A stretch of 64,000 nt of DNA from Oegoconia quadripuncta (taxonomy: Eukaryota > Arthropoda > Insecta > Lepidoptera > Autostichidae), in NCBI GenBank assembly GCA_949316235.1, contig OX438757.1:19550005-19614004 (forward strand), written 5' to 3'. A program made the translations under genes and the position numbers. Below the pieces are notes generated by a model. It made no database searches. It was not told the origin of the DNA and saw nothing but the letters and a program-made list of their open reading frames with translations. Shown piece by piece: positions 8,860 through 20,300 of the stretch. Each line of letters begins with the position of its first letter. Positions within the stretch are counted from its first letter, which is position 1.

Positions 8860-11800
8860 TTAGTCTTGTTTCCTACGATGCTTGGCATATAATTGCCTCC
8901 AGTACTTAAGCGAGTCGCTGTACCACAGTGGACCCGTGCTGAATTCCACGTCGATGACCAGAGCCTGTGGTGAGGACTGCTCTGTTGGTAACCACTTCAC
9001 AGGCAACAGCTCGTTCACTTCGGGAGTCGGCTCCCTGAAACAGAGGAATCCCGTGTCAAACACAAATGTTTTCTATTACTTTTTTTAGATGTACTACTCT
9101 GTGTAAAAAGTATCGGGAATATGTCAATAAAAAGACCCGCGTAAAAGAGGTCGTTCTAATTTTTTTACTGCATGTTGGTAGCACTGTACTGATTTAGCGC
9201 GCAAAATTTGAGCGGGATCTGTCATTTAATTTGTTTTAAACTACACTTTTTGTTGGTCATAGTTTTGAGTCCTCGGCGATTTTTACAATGGAAAATATTG
9301 TTGAACAAAGAGTGTGCCTTAAATTTTGTGTTTCAAATGATATTTCATGTGGTGAATCACTAAAAATGTTGCGAAATACCTACGGCGAATCGTGTATATC
9401 GAAAACAAGGGCTTATGAATGGTATAAGGCTTTTAAAGAAGGCCGAGAAGTAGTAGTAGACTTGCCTCGTTCTGGTAGACCTTCAACCGCTACGACCAAA
9501 GAAAACATCGACAGAATCAAGAAGCTAGTGCTCGAAAATCGACGTATGAGTCTGAGAGAGTTGGCTAGTGAGGTGAACATAGCTTTTAAGTCCGTCCACA
9601 ACATTCTCATTGACATTTTAGGCATGAAACGCGTCGCCGCTCGACTAGTTCCAAAAGAGCTCAATTTTGTTCAAAAAGCGCAGCGAAAGCATGTCGCTGA
9701 AGACATGGTTTCCCGAGCTTCTACGGATCCGACCTTTATGAAACGTATAATAACTGGCGACGAGACATGGGTTTATGAGTACGACATGCAAACAAGCCAA
9801 CAGTCTTCAGAATGGCGTCTCGAAAACGAGCCGAAACCCAAAAAACCGCGGCAAAGTCGCTCCAAAATCAAGGTGATGCTGACAGTTTTTTTTGACTACC
9901 GTGGTGTGGTTCACTCCGAATTCCTTCCAGAGGGAGAAACAGTGAATAAAGAATATTATTTAGGCGTCATGAAGCGTTTGCGTGAGAGTATCCGCCGAAA
10001 ACGTCCAGATTTGTGGCAACACAACTCATGGATGCTGCACCATGATAATGCACCATCACACACAGCCATTATAGTGAAAGAGTTTTTAGCGAAAAATTCA
10101 ACAAAAGTTCTCGACCAAGCACCGTATTCACCTGATATGGCTCCGTCTGACTTTTTTTTATTTCCCAAGTTAAAATTACCACTTCGAGGAAAACGTTTTG
10201 AGTCGATAGAAGCCATAAAAGAAAATTCGCTGAATGAGCTAAAGGCCATACCGCAAATAGCCTATGAAAAATGTATGGAAGACTGGGTGAAGCGGTGGAG
10301 ATGTTGTATTGCAAGCGATGGGGCCTACTTTGAAGGCGATAAAATAAATTTAGATGAATAATTTGTATTTTTTGTTTTATGGACAAATTCCCGATACTTA
10401 GTACACTGAAGTATGTATCCTGCTTAAACGTATAACGTTTCATTAAAATAGGTGTATTCATTTTGAAAACAATTGGACTTGAAAGTTTGTATGGAATACC
10501 GTCGGGATAATCCTTCTTATTATCTGTCAAAATAACATTATCATCTTCCAAGTGACTTTAAGAGTGACATAAATTAAATGAAAATGATGTTAAGGGTAAC
10601 CGATAGTGACCAGTTTTCATAAAAACTAATCGACAACGAAACCCTTTTAACCGCCGCCGTGGCTCAATGTAAACAACGTTTCACAATGTCGCGGGTTCGA
10701 TCCCCAGCATCCCCATGTTTAGTACTCGGTTTGGTTGGTGGTAGTGCATTTTAAATGTCCGCCTGGCTAGCTACCACCATCTTATCTAAATCTGCCGCCA
10801 AACAGCAATGTTAATAGGATTGTTGTGTTCCGGTTGTCAGAGATAAGATAGCCAGTTCCCCCACAAATATTCGGGTTTCCGAGTCAGCACGCTTCCACCT
10901 CCGGCCCCATTTTCACTTAACATCAGGTATGAATGAGGTCAAGTGAAAAACCCTCTTAAGTTAAATCAAGAGAGAAATTACATAAGGAAGTAAACTTACC
11001 CATATTTAGCAAAATTCGTCCACAGCGTTGTCATTCTGTTGATCGTCTGCGTCTCAAACAGCGCCGGTGCAACACTCTGCTCGAATAAGTAAAACAATTC
11101 ATCAGCATGCGTCGCGCCTGGCGCTTTAGCAAGAGGATTCCCTAACGTGAGCTTAGCAAAGTTTCTCCAGCCAGAGTACGTGAATAGATAGTTATACACT
11201 GGTTTGTCATTAGTTGCTAGTATTAGCTCGGTTTCTTCTAAAGAAGGATAATTGAAATACATCTCTCCGTGTAACCTTGACAATTTTATTCTAGTTTCCT
11301 GTGAAATATCATCGTTACCCATATAGAATCTGGTCAGCATATCTGCAATTTCCTTTCGGTCCTCATCACTTGATATAACCAGGTCCTTTGGTAATGATTT
11401 CTCTATTTTAATTTTTTCAATCATAGTATCATTTTCTAAAGCAACGAATAAAACACCTTCTTCATTATTGTTGCCTATTATCATGGGCACTTTGTTATAT
11501 TCACCTCTAGCCAATATATTATATGGCACATCGGTTATGAAAGGTTCCTCTCCATCTATAATTTGTTCAGCGCACGGCACATAGAGTACTTCTGATACAC
11601 ATATATTGCCTTCTTTTCTAGGCACACGTTGGAGAACCAGATTTGCTGCAGGTGTATTTCTAAAAATATTATAAAGTTCGTGAGGGTCTTCTGTATTGTA
11701 TCCCATTGATTTAGCTAATAGACTAGCCATATAGACAGGTCTGTACTGATGTCCCCACGCAGTAAGAGAAGATCCGCTTTGTACGATGGCTTTGTGGAAT

Positions 11801-13464
11801 AGTCCCTTGGACATTGGCGACAGAATGTGGTAAGATACTGACGAAGCACCAGCGCTTTCACCAAATATCGTTACATTGTCGGGATCTCCACCGAAGGCTT
11901 TGATATTTCTCTTTACCCACCTAAGAGCAGCTACCTGGTCTTTCATACCAGCATTGCCTGGAGCGTCTTTCGTTCTCAGACATAAAAATCCTTGAATATT
12001 AAGTCTATAATTAATTGTGACTAGAATTACTTCTTTCGATACTAAATACGTAGGTCCATATAAAAATTTTGAGCCTGAACCTTGAAAGTATCCTCCACCG
12101 TGAATAAAAAACATTACAGGCAGGTCATCATCAGGCTCAGTATTTAAAGGGGTATATACATTCAGTACTAAGCAATCTTCTTGTCCGATGACCATGGAAT
12201 TCTCAACTCTTTGTGTACACCGCACATTTTCATTTACAGCATCATAGATTCCATCCCAAATTGGTTCTAGACCTGGAGCCTGAAATTGAAAATCAGTAAT
12301 TGTTATATGTATCAGTTTCTAGAGACCGTGCTGTGTGGTTTCCGGTATGGACAAAGAATTAAAGCAACTCGTGTCTTCCCGTTGTAGTGAAGATAACTAA
12401 TTGGATAAAGGACTGCAGTGGGGTCTAAGTCTAAGTTAGCGAACCGCCTCAGTTCTGCGTCGTTTGCGATTAAAAAAATACGTTATTTAACCGATGTGGA
12501 TACCGCGAGGCTGGTTTATTTCAGTTATTTCCATAGTATACTGACCTACGGCATTCTGTTGTGGGGAAATGCCGCGGACATAAATTGTATCTTTGTTCTG
12601 CAGAAACGGGCGGTCCGCGCGATTTACAAACTGGGCTCCAGAGTGTCTCTTAGGAATAAATTTAAGGAAATTAATATATAAACATTATAATATATATAAT
12701 ATGTTTACGAAAGCTTAATGTACCAATCCGAAATCGTTCAAATTCCAAAAATCAGAACAATTCGTTCTCCTTCTCTTTACTTGTTGTAAAGCAACATTTA
12801 CAAACATTACTGAAAGCTCGTGCCTCATCATCTGATGAAGGATCTCTCTTAAGGCGGACGAGGCTAGCCATACTCTTACAAGGTACTGAGGGCGGAGTAT
12901 GAGTTTTGTTTCGACTTAACTTTACTACCGCGTTCACGTTTACGTGACGATTTGTATGGAGGGCTGTGCAGCGCCTCTAGCGGATAGTTTGCAAAACGAT
13001 TTTTTTCATAGGGACTTTTTTCGTAAACTCGAACGCGATGGTAAAGTTAAAAACGAGACAAAACTCGCACACAGAGGGCGGAGTGTGAGTTTTGTTTCGA
13101 CTTAACTTTACTACCGCGTTCACGTTTACGTGACGATTTGTATGGAGAACTGTGCAGCACCTCTAGCGGATAGTTTGCAAAACGATTTTTTTCATATGGA
13201 CTTTTTTCGTAAACGCGAACGCGATACTAAAGTTAAAAACGAGACAAAACTCGCACTTCGCACACAGGTCGCGTCGACGTCACTTACCTGGAACCTGTTT
13301 CGGCTATCGAGCGAGGCGTAGGGCACGGCCAGATAGTGCACATGCGAGCCGTCGTGCGCTACAACTCCGCGCAGCAGACCACCGCTCACGCGCAGCGGCG
13401 CCGTCGGCTGCCGCACCAGTCGAGCTGCCCACAGTGACCATAGCACCACCCACTTCCAGCGCAT
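8860..13464 (-). CDS. Carboxylesterase 1 (three exons, 543 aa)
   Basis: Exons in order of transcription: 13288-13464, 11000-12279 and 8860-9034. All introns are GT-AG (donors GTAAGT; acceptors TTTCAG); phases are 0 and 2, and the joined frame is open to TAA at 8860-8862. Residues 1-20 form a basic-then-hydrophobic secretion signal ([14 protein letters not shown]). Type-B carboxylesterase features follow: EDCLVLNVYTP with the first disulfide loop C80-C95, oxyanion hole HGGG 119-122, nucleophile S201 in GESAG, acid E333 in NNNEEG, and H450 in GATHADELFY. The length suits secreted insect esterases. GESAG (not GQSAG) argues against juvenile hormone esterase. Likely role: hydrolysis of carboxylic esters in detoxification or odorant clearance (family inference). 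Intron 2 carries a mariner and a SINE; intron 1 carries a LINE fragment and a MITE dimer. Confidence 0.92.
9097..10411 (+). mobile_element. Complete mariner transposon
   Basis: Imperfect terminal inverted repeats of about 37 bp share AAGTATCGGGAAT and flank the transposase. A TA dinucleotide lies at 9095-9096 and at 10412-10413, the expected target duplication. At about 1.3 kb the length is standard for mariner. It is inserted antisense in intron 2 of esterase 1. Confidence 0.9.
9288..10361 (+). CDS. Mariner transposase (DD34D), 357 aa, uninterrupted
   Basis: Cut-and-paste transposase for the surrounding element. The N-terminal paired-type helix-turn-helix region spans about residues 1-112 (second helix-turn-helix around MSLRELASEVNIAFKSVHNI). 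A linker LVPKEL at 120-125 stands where most mariners have WVPHEL. The catalytic triad is D158 (TGDETW), D253 (HHDNAPSH) and D288 (SPDMAPSDFFLF), with exactly 34 residues between the last two. There are no stops or frameshifts. The C-terminus DGAYFEGDKINLDE is the usual mariner end. The ATG at 9288 follows about 190 bp of 5' UTR and TIR. The copy may still be active; the altered linker could reduce dimer interaction (inference). The subfamily is not determined. Confidence 0.93.
   Translation: MENIVEQRVCLKFCVSNDISCGESLKMLRNTYGESCISKTRAYEWYKAFKEGREVVVDLPRSGRPSTATTKENIDRIKKLVLENRRMSLRELASEVNIAFKSVHNILIDILGMKRVAARLVPKELNFVQKAQRKHVAEDMVSRASTDPTFMKRIITGDETWVYEYDMQTSQQSSEWRLENEPKPKKPRQSRSKIKVMLTVFFDYRGVVHSEFLPEGETVNKEYYLGVMKRLRESIRRKRPDLWQHNSWMLHHDNAPSHTAIIVKEFLAKNSTKVLDQAPYSPDMAPSDFFLFPKLKLPLRGKRFESIEAIKENSLNELKAIPQIAYEKCMEDWVKRWRCCIASDGAYFEGDKINLDE
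10650..10955 (+). repeat. tRNA-derived SINE family 1, near-complete
   Basis: Head GCCGTGGCTCAATGTAAAC (A-box-like) and GGGTTCGATCCCCAG (B box), body AGCTACCACCATCTTATCT, tail CTTCACTTAACATCAGGT...GAGGTCAAGTG. Lies in intron 2 of esterase 1. Confidence 0.85.
12395..12700 (+). pseudogene. LINE family A internal fragment in esterase 1 intron 1
   Basis: The plus-strand frame reads DTARLVYFSYFHSILTYGIL, then LWGNAADINCIFVLQKRAVR and AIYKLGSRVSLRNKFKEINI. It matches the region just upstream of the C-terminus seen in the 47666 and 8117 copies. Both ends are truncated, with no 3' tail, so it is probably an old copy broken by later deletion. Confidence 0.75.
12888..13262. repeat. Tandem dimer of a hairpin MITE next to the esterase 1 exon 1 donor
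   Basis: Two copies with 186-bp spacing share GAGTTTTGTTTCGACTTAAC and ACGTTTACGTGACGATTTGT. Each monomer is a hairpin: GTGAGTTTTGTTTCGAC...CGCGTTCACGTTTACG at the left is complementary to CGTAAAC.CGAACGCGAT...GAGACAAAACTCGC at the right. The right end stops about 25 bp before the exon 1 splice donor (13287). Confidence 0.85.
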
Positions 13465-14802
13465 GCCGACGGTGTTTTTCTCAATTTTACGAATATATTA
13501 ACTCTGTATCATTCTTGTTTTGATCCAAATCCTTCATGCGCTCTTATTTATTCACTGGAGACCTTTCCTGCAATAATTCGTAAATGTAGAAATCAAACCA
13601 ACTGTGTTAGTTTATTATATCTTGTAAACGGCTTAACCGATTTCTATTAAACATGGCGAAAGATCTAATGTCGAGTATAATCTTAAATATTAATTTAAAA
13701 TTTAGAAAACTCCCGTAATATCGTCCAAATACACCAAAGAATTATTAAAAAGCTAAACATCTTCAAAACGACTTTACCAGTTTTCATCAAACAAGAGAAT
13801 ATGTCCCCTCGTTTAGTGTGTAATATAAGAACACATCCAAAACTGGACACATACACACATTAACAGTCAAACACATAACACCTATCGTTTTTCGTCGGGT
13901 TTAATAAATTAATCTCATTACTTGATTGAAATCTGTTAATCCTTTTTGTCACTTTAAGTATCACAAATAACGTCCAAAAATATGTGTCGACATTGTAATA
14001 CCTATATAAATTCATGCTGAGTTATCTGTTTATGATAGATATTACTCCCTAATCATCAGGAAATAGGTTATCATGTCAATGACGTTACTCACAAGGAAAC
14101 ATGTTTTATCTAACTCGACTTGTTGTAGATATTGCACTAAAATCATAGTAAATATGTTATATTAAACGCTCCGGTCATTCACTGACAGTCACTGGTAGGT
14201 AGAAAATATAAAGGAATAAATTAAGTAAATCAAACACCATCAATATACTATTTTACAGAGATATAACGATAACAGTCACTGCCAACACTTCTAACACGAC
14301 TGAATATAGCCGCGAAACTACAAGACTGACAAACACAATTGTTTATATAAGATTGCGTTTAAACATTACTTAGTTAACTATTTTTAAGTCACGGAACTTG
14401 TACACGATAAATTATACAAGCGATTATTACGTACCTAGGTCAATGTCAAATGCCAAGCGGATAAAAACGGTATAACCTTTATAATTTACTTGAGGTCATT
14501 CCACCACACGGCCCTTCTTTAGGAGGACTAACGAGAAACATTAACTTTTTTCCAAATAACATATCATCTTTATCATCCAATTACGATTGCAAATCCGATT
14601 ATATTAAAAACTGATTTCAGCATTTACTTCAGAAACTATATCCGCTTAATTAATCGTTATCAACTAATTAGATGACATTGACAATAAGATTAAATAATAA
14701 ATGCATCATTTAAAGATGCTCGTCATACAAAAGCTACAACATAATTAGTTTACATTATATTTGTTTTATTGATTCTAATACATACGTGCATATGTTTCCT
14801 GT
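13465..14802. other. 5' flank of esterase 1 and intergenic spacer
   Basis: AT-rich sequence between the divergent esterases with no gene or clear repeat. Promoter elements for esterase 1 should lie near 13470-13600, but I see no unambiguous TATA/initiator pair. Confidence 0.4.
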
Positions 14803-15021
14803 ATACATAATGTGAATTTGTGTAATTCCGATTACCTAGTGAGACGCTACTCTTCATTATGAACAATAATCATAGTCGAATTCGATAAAAAAAGTTTCGA
14901 TTACAAATACAAAACTATTTTCAAATCACCTTTAGTATGGTAGTCCAACAATTTTCGCTTCAATTCTGCTATGGTTCCTACTTAAACAGGAATTGCCTAC
15001 ACTAATTAAATTTCACCCTGT
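14803..15021. repeat. Degraded MITE of the CAGGGTGAATT family, copy 1
   Basis: The left edge has GTGAATTTGTGTAATTCCGA and the right edge ACTAATTAAATTTCACCCTG. These are the decayed inverted ends of the element preserved at 39113-39418. Confidence 0.6.
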
Positions 15022-15930
15022 TTAGATTTGCATTCTGTAGCCTAAACAGCTTAATCGATTTTCAAGTGCAAGGTGTCGTAGATTGTCAGAGGATACATTT
15101 TATAGTAAATAATCCAATATAGTTCCCCAAAAATACGAAATACGTACGTTTAAAGACCAGAAGGTCTTTAAATACTTAAATTGCTATTACAATTATTAAA
15201 AAAAAAAAAACAAATCGCAAAATAATATCTGAGTTGATCAAAATGATCACAGAATAAATTAAAGCAACAACACTTTTCGACATCCACAGATCAAAATAGC
15301 AATTACAACAACTTGAGTAATACAGAAATATTGCTGTGAATAAAACAGCAGGCGCTCCGGAGATAGCTGCATGCAACAAATACACGGATTGACGTAACCA
15401 TTGACTTGATAGTAAACCGGTTGAGCAAGCATCCGTGGCTGACTCGCATTCATCGGCATAATGTGTTGTGAACTGGAAAACAGACAAATAAACGTGTTTC
15501 TGTTAAATATTAAACATGATTCTAGTGGTGATTGGCACAAGAAAAGTGTGGTACGTACACAGTAGGTCAGATACAGTGTTTTATTACACAATGAAAGATA
15601 AGTAGTTATTCATAACAGAGATATACAATTGTGTTAACACGTTGAATTTTAAGTTGGACAGATGACGTTTCTATTTGTGATTATAATGAGACTGGACAGT
15701 TATGAATAGGAAATATTCGGTTAAAATAAATGGGAAAGTGAGATATAACGTGTGAAATTGGGTAAAGTATTAGTATAATTACTTAGAAAATTACTTAAAA
15801 AGGGCAACCTTTGAGTTGGTCAATGGAAGACTGTAAATTCAAATAAGTGATTACTTCCAAGTGCAGTTGAAACGTTAAAAATTCGCAAAGCAACCGACTT
15901 CACTGTGGTTCTAAGTGGATTCCAAAGTAA
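15022..15930. other. Intergenic spacer with an unassigned minus-strand open region
   Basis: Minus-strand frames of 103 and 110 codons overlap at 15176-15591. One follows a TTTTCCAG acceptor-like site and contains hydrophobic stretches. I recognise no family and see no partner exon, so I do not call a gene. Confidence 0.3.
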
Positions 15931-16085
15931 AAAATGCTTTATTATGTTTGGTTACTCTTTAAAATTAGTCAGATTTTACATTTTTTAAGCCACTACTTGT
16001 TCAAATGGCAATTTTCCCCTAAGAAGAACAAGCTAGAAACTTGGGGATCGCTCTTTTAAAAACAGTTAAATAACGTCCTTAAGAG
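15931..16085 (-). repeat. LINE family A 3' UTR fragment
   Basis: Inverted copy of the family A tail: AAAAAATGCTTTATTATGTT, TTTTCCCCTAAGAAGAACAA, then GATCGCTCTTTTAAAA. Confidence 0.75.
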
Positions 16086-16399
16086 GGATTGTTCCGTCCA
16101 GTGGAATTCAAAAATATCGCACTGAACAGCACCATTTAAATACTGAACAAATAGGTTTATTGGCCCTTCTTTTCGTGATCCGTTTCATTTTACTGCACAG
16201 AAAAAATCAGAAACATGCCTAACTAATTTATTTGAATTTAATTAATTCATTTGAAGTATAGGTACTTGGTTTTTTGTAATAATTACAGAAAAGAATTGTC
16301 GCTGAATTGGTGAGAAATTTCGACAATTTTGAGTTAACAATTCACAAAGAAATATATTCATTTAAAAATTACAATTTGCTAATTTGCTCATTTCAACGT

Positions 16400-16596
16400 C
16401 ATGCTTGTAACCGTCCGTTGCCAACGAACTCGCCGCGACGTGCGACGTGGCAAGCGAGTTCAACAATCACTGCGCGGTCGTGATGAGGACCCGATTAGCC
16501 GATATCAAGACAGCGCGCATTGATTATTACATTCGATAGCCGCGTCGCCCGTCGTGGCGAGTTCGTGGCTGGGCCGTATAAGAGCGTCATGCGTTA
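16400..16596. other. CpG-rich segment with an inverted repeat and TATA-like site
   Basis: ACGAACTCGCCGCGACG near 16422 is inverted as CGTCGTGGCGAGTTCGT near 16550. GCCGTATAAGAGCG lies at about 16573. It may be a regulatory region upstream of esterase 2 or the remains of a DNA element. Function unproven. Confidence 0.35.
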
Positions 16597-17288
16597 CATT
16601 GGTGTCGATTCGGATGTCGATTCGGATGTCGATTCGGATGTACTGTAGAAACTTATTGAGAAAGCATATTATAAAATATCAGACTATTTAGATGATAATC
16701 ATCCCTGGACATAATCAGATCGTTCGCATGCCAGGCTATTTCACAATTAATAATGAAATTTAAAAACCTGTTTGTAATATAAAAACCTTTATGTAAAATC
16801 AAAACCTGATTTTAAAAGAGCAACCCTTCGAGTTTCTTGCTTGTTCTTCTCAGGGGAAAATTGCATTTTGAACAAGCAGTAGCTTAAAAAATTTAAAATT
16901 TACTATGTAAAATTGACTATTTTAAGTGTACTCTGTGTACCTACAAAATAAAGCATTTTTGACTTTGACTTTGACTTTGTACAACGAACTAACTAAATTT
17001 AAAGCAGATACATCCTTTTCTAACACTATTAACATGAAATAGACGACTATAAATTAAGTCCTGTAAAATTAAGTTAAGAGCTGTCAAAACAAGTCGCTCC
17101 ATAGTATTTTAATCGTGACGTCGCTAGGTGTACACCTAATATTGATAAAGAAGTGCTTGTTTTGATCCTTTTACTTAATTTGACAGGACTTAATTATATG
17201 TCGTCCTTTTCATGTATTAGTGGTTAGAAAAGGATACATATAATTTAAATTTAGTTTAGTTCGTTGTACATCCGAATCGACACCAATG
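16597..17288. repeat. Hairpin MITE family G upstream of esterase 2
   Basis: The ends are inverted: CATTGGTGTCGATTCGGATG at the left and the complement ending CGACACCAATG at 17288. The 12-mer GTCGATTCGGAT is tandemly tripled at the left end. Arms of roughly 130 bp continue inward (ACAACGAACTAA, ACATCCTTTTCTAA, ATTAAGTCCTGT) and pair with 17165-17270. A family A LINE piece interrupts the left arm. The right end is 64 bp from the esterase 2 ATG. Confidence 0.8.
16645..16978 (+). repeat. LINE family A 3' end inserted in MITE G
   Basis: Begins in the polymerase C-terminus (KAYYKISDYLDDNHPWT, stop) and ends in the family tail AATAAAGCATTTTTGACTTT plus GACTTT repeats. MITE sequence resumes at ACAACGAACTAAC. 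Confidence 0.85.
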
Positions 17289-17352
17289 TCCACACACAAA
17301 TATATAGAAATTCCTAGAATTACATTCTTGCAGAGTCAGCTGATCCGACGGC

Positions 17353-20300
17353 ATGCGGTGGAAGTGGGTGGTGCTATGGTCCCTGTGGGCAGCGCGGTTG
17401 GTGCGACAGCCGACGGCGCCGCTGCGTCTGAGTGGCGGCCTGCTGCGCGGCGCCGTGGAGCACGATGGCTCACACGTGCACTATCTGGCCGTGCCTTACG
17501 CCACCGTCGACAGCCGACACAGGTTCCAGGTGTGTGACATCCGTGTTTCATGATACAAAGTTTACAGTTAGCCCTATATGAGACAAGTTTTTTGGCACGC
17601 TGTTTTATAATATCCCAACAACCAAGCTCAATTTCTAACAGAAGAATAGTATAACTGTCAATTGAAAATTTAGAAAAATCCCGAGGATCATATTTTTTAG
17701 ATAAACCAAGGAGTTTAGATAAACCAAACAAACTGTATTAAAACTGAAATATCTACAAAAACGGCTTAATCGACTTCCAACTTGCCAAGAATCTGACCCC
17801 GAGTTTAATGTTAAATTAAAAAAAAAATTAGAAAGCCCTCGAAAGAAAAATATCATCAAAATACGGCTGGATACTTTTTTTTTATATGAGAGGGCGGCAA
17901 ACGATCATGCGCGTCACCTGATGGAAAGCAATCACCGCCGCCCATGGACACCCGCAATACCAAAAGGGTCACAGATACGTTGCCGGCCTTTGAGGAAGGT
18001 GTAGGCTCGTTTCTTGAAGGTTCCAACGTCGTACTCGTTCGGGAATACCGCTGCCGGAAGTCCGTTCCACAGGGTGGTCGTACGTGGTAAGAAGTTTCTT
18101 GAGAAACGTACAGTGGTAGACTTCCACTCATCCAGGTGATACTTAACCGATTTTCATCAAACAGAGCTGGGGACCTGTCCCCTCGTTAAAACCGGGCCAC
18201 GCATTACTCTGATACATCCGTATAATAATTATTTAAGTATTTAAAAACCAAAAACCCGACAGACAATTTTGTATTTTACGGACGCCATGTTGGATTTTTT
18301 ACCATAAAATATACTTATTTAAAAAAAATTGTTTATTATCTCATCACAAATGACGCTTTACAAAGTGATTATCCTATGACACTGCGGGTACCAAGACGAA
18401 TCTAACGACACCATGCACTTCGAAATCGGTTAAGCCGGTTAGCGTACAGGATGAGCCAAAGGATAGGACATACAAACATACACTCGAAAAACATTACCCG
18501 CCTTACTTGGACAGTCGGGTAAAAACCGAACACACATAACGCCGTCAAACATAATAATAGTAATAATAAATATCCTTAGACATACACACAGCGCCATCTA
18601 GTTCCACAGTAAGCATCTATATTCTTGTGTTACCAGATGGTTGATAAACTACATAAATACATATATATTTTTTTTGGAAGTAAATACTTATTATAAATGA
18701 AAACATCCATAACTCGGGTACACATGTCCATATTCATCACACAAACATATGCTCCTAGCGGGATTCGAACCCGCAACCTTTTGGTATAGTCGTCAGAATT
18801 GCTAACCACTACACCAAATAGGTCCATAACCATAAACATGACATCCGTCATTTTTCGTTAGGGATTAAAAAGTAAAAAGGATCAAGGATGCTTTTGTCAC
18901 CCAGAGAATAGAAAAATCGTCTTAAAACTTCTACTACATTCTGTCATCTAATGTACGAACATGCAGTCAGTACGCGCGATAACAATTTAATTCGAATTTC
19001 TTTCGTAATTTCAGGCCGCAAAACCCCTGCTGAACTGGGACGGAATTCTCGACTCATACAATGAGAATGTAAGATGCATACAAAGATTTAGCAAAAACAT
19101 GATATCAGGACAAGAAGACTGTCTCACACTAAATGTATACACACCCGTTACAGTCGCTGACACTCCACGTCCAGTGATGGTCTTCTTCCATGGCGGAGGC
19201 TTTCGAGACGGATCAGGCTCTCGTAGCATTTACGGAGGAGATTACTTAGTCAGACATGACGTCATACTTGTAACTGTCAACTACAGGCTTGAAATCTTGG
19301 GATTTTTATGTCTGAATATTAAGGAAGCTCCTGGTAATGCAGGGCTTAAGGATCAGGCCGAAGCGCTTAAATGGGTTAAGAGGAACATCAGAGCCTTCGG
19401 CGGTGATCCGGATAATGTTACTATTTTTGGTGAGAGCGCTGGCTCGGCGTCCATTTTATACCATATATTGTCTCCGATGTCTACAGGACTCTTCCAGAAA
19501 GCTATAATGCAAAGTGGATCAGCAATGGCGCCATGGGCTTTACAATTTGAGCCTCTTAATATTGCAAGTCAACTGGCTAGACAAATGGGGCATATCACAG
19601 AAGATCCCGTGGAGATATATAAGATATTTATGAGCAAAACAGCTGAGGAGTTACTGAGAGCTCGCGTCCCAAGAGCCGATGGGGACATTGTGTTATCAGA
19701 AAATATATTCGTACCTTGTGTCGAAAGGAAATTGCCTGGCGTTGAACAGTTTCTTCCAGATGTTCCATACAATTTATTACTTAAAGAGAAATACAATAAA
19801 GTGCCATTAATAATCGGATATAACAATGAAGAAGGTTATATGTTTGTAGGTAAGGAAAACGATACAACGATATCCAGATTAAATTTCTATAAAGCCTTAC
19901 CAAGAGATTTAGTATTCACATCAGAAGCCGACAAAATTAAAACGGCCAATAAGTTAAAGCAGCTATACATGGGTGACGAAGAGATTTCCAAAGACACTAT
20001 TCTAAAATTCTCGAGATTCGAAGGTGAATCTAGTATCACTTATCCTGTAATAGCAACTGCACAGATGATATTGGATACTAGTGATAAACCGGTATATATT
20101 TACAAGTTATGTTACGACGGATGGATGAATGTGGTCAAGCTAATTTATGGTTTCTGGGGAACACCAGGAGCAACGCACGCTGACGATCTCTTCTATATCT
20201 TCAAGCTCAGAATCACAACACTCCAGTCGTTCTTAGAAGCTGAAATGATAACGAAAATGACCACAATGTGGAGTAATTTTGCGAAATTTGGGTAAGTCCT

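Noticed and set aside
17336..17731. 131-codon minus-strand frame opposite esterase 2 exon 1
   Set aside because: Shadow of the GC-rich exon 1; the Ala/Arg/Pro composition comes from the complementary strand.
18740..18835. Possible tRNA gene (A and B boxes, cloverleaf-like)
   Set aside because: The same sequence with the same non-tRNA body recurs at 43480-43582. The acceptor stem does not close, so it is a SINE head. The same reasoning applies to the heads at 21941, 42087 and 46590-46670.
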